Notes under the pieces: generated by a model
The model's database searches: none
What the model was told of the DNA's origin: nothing
What the model saw: only the letters and a program-made list of their open reading frames with translations
Assembly (NCBI GenBank): GCA_921293015.1
Contig: OV121086.1
Coordinates: 35,401,194 to 35,465,193, forward strand
DNA length: 64,000 nucleotides
Reading direction: 5' to 3'
DNA from: Phorcus lineatus
Taxonomy: Eukaryota; Mollusca; Gastropoda; Trochida; Trochidae
Shown: in pieces, positions 40,301 to 49,300 of the stretch
Layout of the letters: the number at the start of each line of letters is the position of its first letter
How positions within the stretch are numbered: the stretch's first letter is position 1
Program-made: the position numbers and the translations under genes

Positions 40301-43300
40301 ATGCTATCTACGACATAACAATCATCACTTGAATATTGTTTATACTCTGTACATTTTATCAATAAATATATAGTATCAATGCTAAGATAAAACCTTATCA
40401 AAGTTCACCACCTTTTTGTCATTTCATGTCATGCAATATACACAAAATAGCAGAATCCTCAAAGTCTGTAGATGAAATCGTTCAAGGCATGAAACAGCAT
40501 AAACGTTTTTGTTAAATAGCCCTGGTACGAGGTATTCACTAAGGCAACCCAGTACCAATTAATTCGTATTGCTGTATTATTAGTCAGCCAATGTTTAAAC
40601 GTAACCCGCGCTAACGTGACATTAACCTTATCAAACACTTGCGGGACCGCCATTTAGGTAGATTAGAAACAGACCAATGCCTCCAGTGGTTTGGTGTTAA
40701 CTGTCTTGTTAAAGTATGGCAACAAACTCAATGCGGAGAAGTGTTCTTGCTTGCATGTATCAATTCTAAAGGATCGCATTCGAAATGTATGAAAATCCTG
40801 TGTGTCAATCTCAATTTCAAGAGATGAATGATCAAATTAAATATTTTTGTTCAACTGGTCTTTGTTAATGTTTTGGGGGTTTTTAAGTTGTGCTTTTCGA
40901 TAGTTTCTGTCCTGAATGATATTCCTAGGCTTGCTGTCAGTCAGTGGTACTGGTACTGGTATTGGTATGCGAGATATTCTCAAAATATTTGTACACTGTA
41001 ATCCTAGACAATATATGCTATCACAGACTTATCAGTGGACTGTAACTTCGAGAACGACACGTGCAACTACATCATAGAGAGAGACAACGACTACTTCGAC
41101 AGGATGGAATGGCGACGAGGACAAGCACAACTTGAAACAGTCTTCTTTAACATCAAACTGCTCAGGAATGGTCCGCCAACTGACCACACTACGGACAAAA
41201 GCTCTGGTAAGAACCATTGATAAGTGGGGTACACATAGGATAATGTGGTTATCTCTCTTATACAACCAGATGGCAAGAATCGGAGATAAGTGATAGCTAG
41301 CGTTCCTTACAGCATTATCTTCATCACGGTTGGGCATCCAAAGGTAAACAAACTACTGAAATAAATTTTGATTCACTTTCGCTGGGTATTTATCTTGCAT
41401 TTTTCTTGATTTACTTAATTACACCCAATGTTATGATATAAATACAACTTATAACATAGATAATAAATATTTGATTAAAATGAAATCATGTTTAGTGTCT
41501 TTAAAGATAATTTTAAAAATGTATCGCACTCACTTGCAATCTTTCAAGGTCAAACTTTTGAAGTGTGTTTGAATTTAAAATTTCAAACGTAATAATTATG
41601 TGGTAAGTCACCTTAATAATTTATATAAATCACTAATTATATATTGACACTCAAAAAGATTAACATTACATTTAATTAGATGAATATATCACTCATACTG
41701 GTATATAGAGGATACTTAAATGAGTTGGTCTTCAAACAGATTTTTCACAGGTAAATCAACTTAACCTAATTTACAAGATAAAATAAACCTTGTATATGAC
41801 CAACTCAATTAAGTGTTTATTTCCAATAAAATTCTAACATTAGTATATGAACAAAATTACTTTCATAGATCAAAGAAACTATTTTTTCGTAATGATGTGG
41901 AATATAGTTCTGGCTTATGGCAGTGATATTATGGTATACGTCGCTGATCACTGTGAAATATAAGACGTCGTCACTGTACATGACAGACCATGTATTTCAC
42001 TGATGAATTCCAGTATTTCAATTCTCTTCATATAAAAAAAAATTCGTTCACAGGCCATTTCATGTACGCCGTGAAGCCAATCAACGCTGGAACCAACACG
42101 ACACTGGTGGCACCGAGACAGCGCGACCAAATGTGCTTCCTGCGCTTCTACTACCACATGGGCTCTCACTATCTCAACGATCTCATCGTCTACATCCGGG
42201 CTGAGAACGAGACATACACCGTCTTTAACGTGTCTAGTTACCAGGGTGACGACTGGAATGAGGCTCTCATCGATATCTCCGAAGAAACGAAGGAAGGAAA
42301 GTACGAGGTAAGAATTTGATGGCCAAACTTCTGTTATCATCTAATTTTGGTTGATGTTCGTCGTCGTTCAACATCTTCGATATATATTTTTTTCATTGAG
42401 GGTATTCATTGTGTGATCAGCATCTTCATCCGTGTTGCTATAAATTGTACCAGTCTCTATCACTGGCTTATTTAAACCTTGCTGCCCACCAGTCAAAATT
42501 CGTGTTTTGAGTGCAGGGCCCTCTTTGGCGAAAACTTGCAATTCTTAGGTGGTTTCTTATTGGACTTTCGCGACCCGTCGCAGTAGCCTTGACAACAAGC
42601 ACAGAAAAGTACGGGAAATACGGCAAGGCTATAAATGTATCTGAGCAAGTCACGGGGCTGGCGTAAGAGAAGCCATGTTTGGGAAGATGTTTAATAAGGT
42701 GCCATCTGTCCTTCTTACTTCCATGTTAAAATCATTAATTTGTATTCAATATGCCCCTTAAATATGAGTAAATTGACCGTTTTCCGAGTAATATAAGTTT
42801 TTATTTTAAACCGATTCTTCTGGGATTCGATCACGTGTTTACCTCTCCAAAACGGTCTGAAAGCACCTTCATTAGTTGATAGACTCTTACCAGTTGTAAG
42901 CCATCCGATATCACTGAAACAGGTTTTGAAGCGACGGTAAATCATTTAATCAATTCACCTAACTCCGCCTTTATTCGAATGTGACTTGCTTTATGTCTCG
43001 ATTCGGACGTTCGTTTCGTCTTCCGCTTGTCGTTTCACAGTAATAAAGATGTCACTTACATGTATAGAAAAATATAAGCGATATCAGTCTATATACGTTA
43101 TATAGATTAATGTTTTCTTTAATGTTTAATGTATTGCCAGTTTCTTTTTTTTTTCACTGCAGATCGCTATTTTCGTTAACGAACCATCTGATCAAGTGTG
43201 GACCGTCGGCTACGCCATTGACGACATTTCAGCGTCCGAATGCAGTGAGTCATGTTCTGACGAAAAATTGCAAACTATCTACTCAAAATTGTTTTTTTCG

Positions 43301-46300
43301 ACAATAAACAAAAAAACAGCATTTTTCAAAAGGAAACCAACTAAAATGATGAAACATTGTCTAAATGAAAGTTCAGTTTCAAACACTATGATATGACATC
43401 TCCAATATGACAACTTTAGTAAAAAATCTGTGTTTGGTAGCCTCTTAACAAAGGAATTCAACAGATAAATTATTCTAGGGCGATAAGTACTCAACACGGA
43501 GATTAAAAAGGGTGTATTGGACTGGTATATCCCTATAAGATTTCTTTGCCTTGTAACACGGAGAATGCAATACTTAAAAGGGTCCTGAAGTACTGTCAAG
43601 CTTATTAATAGCAATCTTCACTGTTGTTATGTTACCAGAATTTCTATAGGTTATTTCGTGTACGATAATATATTTTCAACTTTTGTATTTGAGTGACTAT
43701 TCTATACGTTGTTGTATATGACATAAATGATTTTGGTATGCGAGGTGTGTCCCAAAGGTTTCTAGCCTGACCATGATAATTGAAGAAACTTTGAAATGTT
43801 CACAACTTCATTTCGACATAATTTCCCTTGATGCCAATGTACTTGATCAAGAGTCGTTTTCTACATCTTCAACCGACCTGCATACTACTTATTGTGACAT
43901 TATTGTAAAGACTCCTTTACTGTCGCAATGACATTCTCCTCGGTCTGGGACCACGGACGGCGCTTTGCACAGGAGCATCGTCCTAATCATTGGCTGAGAC
44001 ATCTGCAACGTTTACCTCTTCATCTCTCTTTGAACTTTTGCCATAATTGTCACAGTTCATTTGAATTGCATAGCACTTGTCATTGATTGCAGAACCCTCT
44101 CCAAAAGAAATCAATCATTATTACAGCCTGTGAATCCGAGTACTTCGTTTAACTTGTGTTTTTATATGTAAAGCAGCAGTTAAGTATCAAATGGTCGGTG
44201 TTTTAAACGCCGATACCCGTTTAAAGGTCTACGTTCAGTTTTCTCTGTTTCTGGTAGATAATGTGGGGTAGGATTGAAGAACAGGATATGGCAGGCAGCT
44301 GTAGTGTATGCATCGCTTGATTATCGTGCAATTTTCAATTTACATTCTATTGTAATCAATGTACAAGATGGTTACGTTTCGGACGTTTGTTCATTGTATC
44401 AAAGTCTTTAGGATTCGGCACGTATGATGCATGGAAGTGTGAAGATATTATCTTCGACTGTTGTGTATGATTGTATATATTCTCAATTGTTGGTTATGTA
44501 AATGAAATCAATGAATTTCCCCAGTGTGCAGCGTTGATCCGTGTTTGAATGGGGGAACATGTATAAACGAGTACAAGGACTACAAGTGCATGTGTCCATA
44601 CCTCTTCTCCGGGAAGGACTGTGAGAATCGTATCGACCCATGTGACTACGCTCCATGTGGAAACGGGGGCACCTGCAAGAATGGAGCAAAGAATAAATAC
44701 AGGTAAACGGACTGTCATTTTAGAGATAGTCGCGTTTGACTTTTGTGTCATATCAGTGTCAATCAAGCATTGGAATAAAGCTTTACTGACAGAGATGACA
44801 AAATAAAATAAAATGTTAAATTCGAAATTAAAATCACATAATTAAACACGAAAGTTTACGTGTAGAAATAACTACATTCTCAATTTAGGTCAATCCCTAT
44901 TCGAAAGGAATGGTATATAAAATGTTCTCCCTTTATACCAAGAATAGGACCATATGCTGTTATATCTTCTTGATTCTTAACTAGACTTATTTCCACGGCA
45001 TTTGCTCCTAAAATATAAACTATGCTTTCTTATCAAACAGCTTCACGAGTGGAAATGGTCAGAAGATCCACAATACATATAGGTATAGCTTGATGTTTCT
45101 TTATTTAGATTGATTTACAGTTTACGTTTCAAGGTTAGGTCTGCGGTGACGATCTTTTCGGGAATCAATCTATGAAAAAGGTTGACTTCTTTGCTAGTAA
45201 TTTGAGAAGTATTGCAACGAAGAGCGTGAATCAATGTTTTGAAACAGGGTTTACTGTAATTCTAATCACAAATTTATAAACCTACGCAGGATAACTGAAG
45301 GGGGTTTACGTTATGGTATCGTTCGCCCAGAAAAGTGGTAACTGTCTAGCGAAATCAACTCATTATTTTTTAATAAATCGTTCTTATATTTACACATTCT
45401 TTTGAGATATGTCAGTGAGGCGCATATCGCATAACTCTGAAAGTACTTGACAAATCTCACCAAATTTGGTACACATCCTCTTCATATCATGTAGATGTGC
45501 CTTTTGGGGGTTTCAACTTCTTTTTAAATTTTTAGCAACAGTTTGGACTTAGTCAATTTGAAGGGTAGTGTTAGTTTCCGGAGCACAACTCTGAAACTAC
45601 ATGACCAATCTTCACCAAATTTGGTATATATCCCATTCATATGATGTAGATGTGCCTTTTGGGGGTTTTAATTTCTTTTTCAATTCTTTTTTTTTTGTTT
45701 CCCCGGCAACAGTTTTGAGTTGTCATTTTAAGGGTAGGGTTAGTTTCCGGAGCATAACTTTGAAACTACATGACCAATCCTCACCAAATTTGGTACACAT
45801 TCTCTTCATATTATGTTCCTTTTGGGGGTTTTAACTTCTTTCTCAATTATATATTTTCTTAATCTTAAATTGAATCATATGTAGTTGATATTTTGTCAAA
45901 ACTGTGGAGATGATCATTAACCAAAACCTAAAGTTTATGTTGTTTTATAGAAAAATTCTTTTCTTTTCTTTTTCGCATTTTCTGACGCATACTCAACTCA
46001 ATGTTAAACAAATACTAATCTTATCAATTGAACTGTATTTGTAAGCCTTTCGCCATCAAAGCTATATTTGTAAGCTCTGTCGCAAGGCTGGAATCACCCC
46101 AGTCTCCCAAACTGGCAAAATTTTACCTTGCGGCAATGCAGAAAAATCGAAGATTGTGTAGGATAATGTAACTAACGATTCTTATCAGGCTTCACATCTT
46201 AAGACGTGGAAGTGTTCTTGAAAAAATTGAAAGTGACAGGAAAATCAAACAGATAACAGGAAAATGTCTAAGTCAATCTGTCTAACAGCTCAGAATTATC

Positions 46301-49300
46301 TTGACGATCTGCACAGTTCAGTTATGGCCACATCCAGGGAAAACTTTATAGGGCTCACTGTGAAAGGTCTTGGCTACTGAAACATTGATAGGCTTCGTTG
46401 AACTATTCCTTAAGCTTAAAACTTAAATCATAAAAGATTCTTATAAATAGAGCCATCATCGTTGATTTGTAGCACCAACAACGAATTTTTTTGTTTTAAC
46501 CATCAAGTTTATCTTCAGTAAGGCTACAGGGCTCGCACAGATAAAATTGAGGCAACCAAGCAAAACTATCTTTAGCTATTGATGGAGACTGGCGCAAGTT
46601 CCGCCCTGCGAGGATAGTTGCTCTTCTAAGACCTGGTAAGATCCGAGGCTTTCCTTCCAGCTGCGTGTGTCCTGCTGGGTGGGAAGGGGAGAACTGTACA
46701 GAGGAAGTGAATGAGTGTGATCCCAACCCATGCTACAACTACGCCACTTGCAATGACCTCTTTAACAGCTTCACCTGCGACTGTGCTCCGGGCTGGTATG
46801 GAGAGCTTTGTGATCAAAACGTCGACGAGTGTCTCTCCCAGCCGTGTCAAAATAAAGCATCTTGCAGGGACGAGGTAGGTAGAGCTTAGAATTAGTAGAG
46901 GGTGAGCTGTGTAGAGAAAATACACTTGTCTGTAAGAGCTAAAGGTTGGCAGAGATTTTAGCAACTTACAAGACGGGAATACAGGCAATAAATGAAAATG
47001 CTACTGCAAAGTTGGTACAGAAAAGGACCAAGGTTGTTTAAAAGAGAAGATCCATTTGCATTGTTGAGATTTGAAGAGAAAAGAATAACTTGCGCGGACA
47101 TGGTTGGTATTGAACAGTGTCACTTGCAAGGACATGGTTGGTAAGGAGTAGAACCAAGTGCAGGGTTTATGTTGGTAGCATAAACGTCAGTTGCAGGACC
47201 AAGGCCTGTCGAGAAAATGTTTATTGCAGTATTGAGGTTTGGAGAGAAAAAGATAGCAGGAGAGGATGGTGGAGAATAGAAGAAAATGCAAGGACAAGGT
47301 TGGTCGAGTATAGAGGAACGAAGAATTACAGTCACTGAAAAAAAAACAAGTTGGAAGAATGTAGTCACTGTCAACAACCAGGTTGGAAGAATATAGTCAT
47401 TGTCAACAACCAGGTTGGAAGAATATAGTCATTGTCAACAACCAGGTTGGAAGAATATAGTCACTGTCTTCAACCAGGTTGGAAGAATGTAGTCATTGTC
47501 AACAACCAGGTTGGAAGAATGTAGTCACTGTCAACAACCAGGTTGGAAGAATGTAGTCACTGTCAACAACCAGGTTGGAAGAATATAGTCACTGTCAACA
47601 ACCAGGTTGGAAGAATATAGTCACTGTCAACAACCAGGTTGGAAGAATATAGTCACTGTCAACAACCAGGTTGGAAGAATGTAGTCACTGTCTTCAACCA
47701 GGTTGGAAGAATGTAGTCATTGTCAACAACCAGGTTGGAAGAATGTAGTCACTGTCAACAACCAGGTTGGAAGAATATAGTCACTGTCAACAACCAGGTT
47801 GGAAGAATATAGTCACTGTCAACAACCAGTTTGGAAGAATGTAGTCATTGTCAACAACCAGGTTGGAAGAATGTAGTCACTGTCAACAACCAGGTTGGAA
47901 GAATATAGTCACTGTCAACAACCAGGTTGGAAGAATATAGTCATTGTCAACAACCAGGTTGGAAGAATATAGTCACTGTCAACAACCAGGTTGGAAGAAT
48001 GTAGTCACTGTCAAGAACCAGGTTGGAAGAATATAGTCACTGTCAACAACCAGGTTGGAAGAATATAGTCATTGTCAACAACCAGGTTGGAAGAATATAG
48101 TCACTTGCAAGGACGAGGTTGGTAAGAAATAGAGGCACTTGCAACGACAAGGTAGGTAAAGAATATTCACTTGAAAGGACGAGGTTAGTACAGAACAGTG
48201 TTTCGTATGATATCATCTGTTACGTTCATATAAACACATAAAGTACAGAGTTCTCAGTGTCTGATGTATGGAGGAATAAACAGTTACTTTGATTAACTTT
48301 CCACCGTAAACATATTTTCAGATCAACTTTTACGAATGCGAATGTCTACCGGGATATTATGGTGTTTACTGCCAGTTCGATATAGACGAATGTGCCTCCA
48401 ACCCCTGTATCAACGGGGGCACATGTGTTGATGACGTCAACTTCTACTCATGCCAGTGCCCTCCTGGTTACACGGGCACCAACTGCGAAATTGAGATCGA
48501 CGAGTGTGCAAGTAACCCGTGTCAGAACCAGGGTCTGTGCATGGACCGCATTGCTCGGTTTGACTGCTACTGTAGACCTGGCTTTACTGGTAAGTTTAGT
48601 GTTAACCTAAAAAACATTACAAATAACTACGAATAAGGTAGTCCTGCTTCATGACTGTGTATATAAAGGAACCTTTAATGCAGTCTAGGTCCACATTCAG
48701 TAAGTCTAGATTGACTAAATACATATGAAATTAGGAGCCCAAAGAAAATAATATCATGGATGAAGGAACAGTAAATTATTAAAAATTGGTATCTTCTATA
48801 AGCTCTGAGGCTCTTTTGGCTTGTTCTCAGTGCTATTGGAGGCTCGGTTTATTTGGTGCATATGTTTTAATCTTTATAAATAAGTCAACGCTATTCTTCT
48901 TAATAGTTTAAATTTGTGCTACAAACTGTGTTCTTCATGGACTGTTATACTAGGTATAAATGCCACTGAAGTCCCGCTTTCACTGTAAGGTTTTTTTACA
49001 CCAGAACCAAAAAACTGTTAACACATATCTAAGGGAATAAAGCTTGTTATCCCGCGCCGAACATCGATTCGGAGGTCATTGTGTTAAGCGGCGTCTATCT
49101 GCATTTTTAAATGCTGAATATTCATCGACCATCGATTTACCCAACTTTTGTTTCGGTCAAGTTTTTTGAGACTCTTCGACAAAGATTACTTTGCAAAGAG
49201 CAAAATCGTGTACTTTGTACACATGTATAAATATTTTCAAAATCAAAATGTACGTTTCTGGTGCATACTGTGGTATGTAGATAACTATAATCTACTCTAA

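Noticed and set aside
47342..48118. CRISPR-like regular direct repeats
   Set aside because: The 32-bp units are contiguous with no unique spacers, and they lie in an animal intron; this is a minisatellite.
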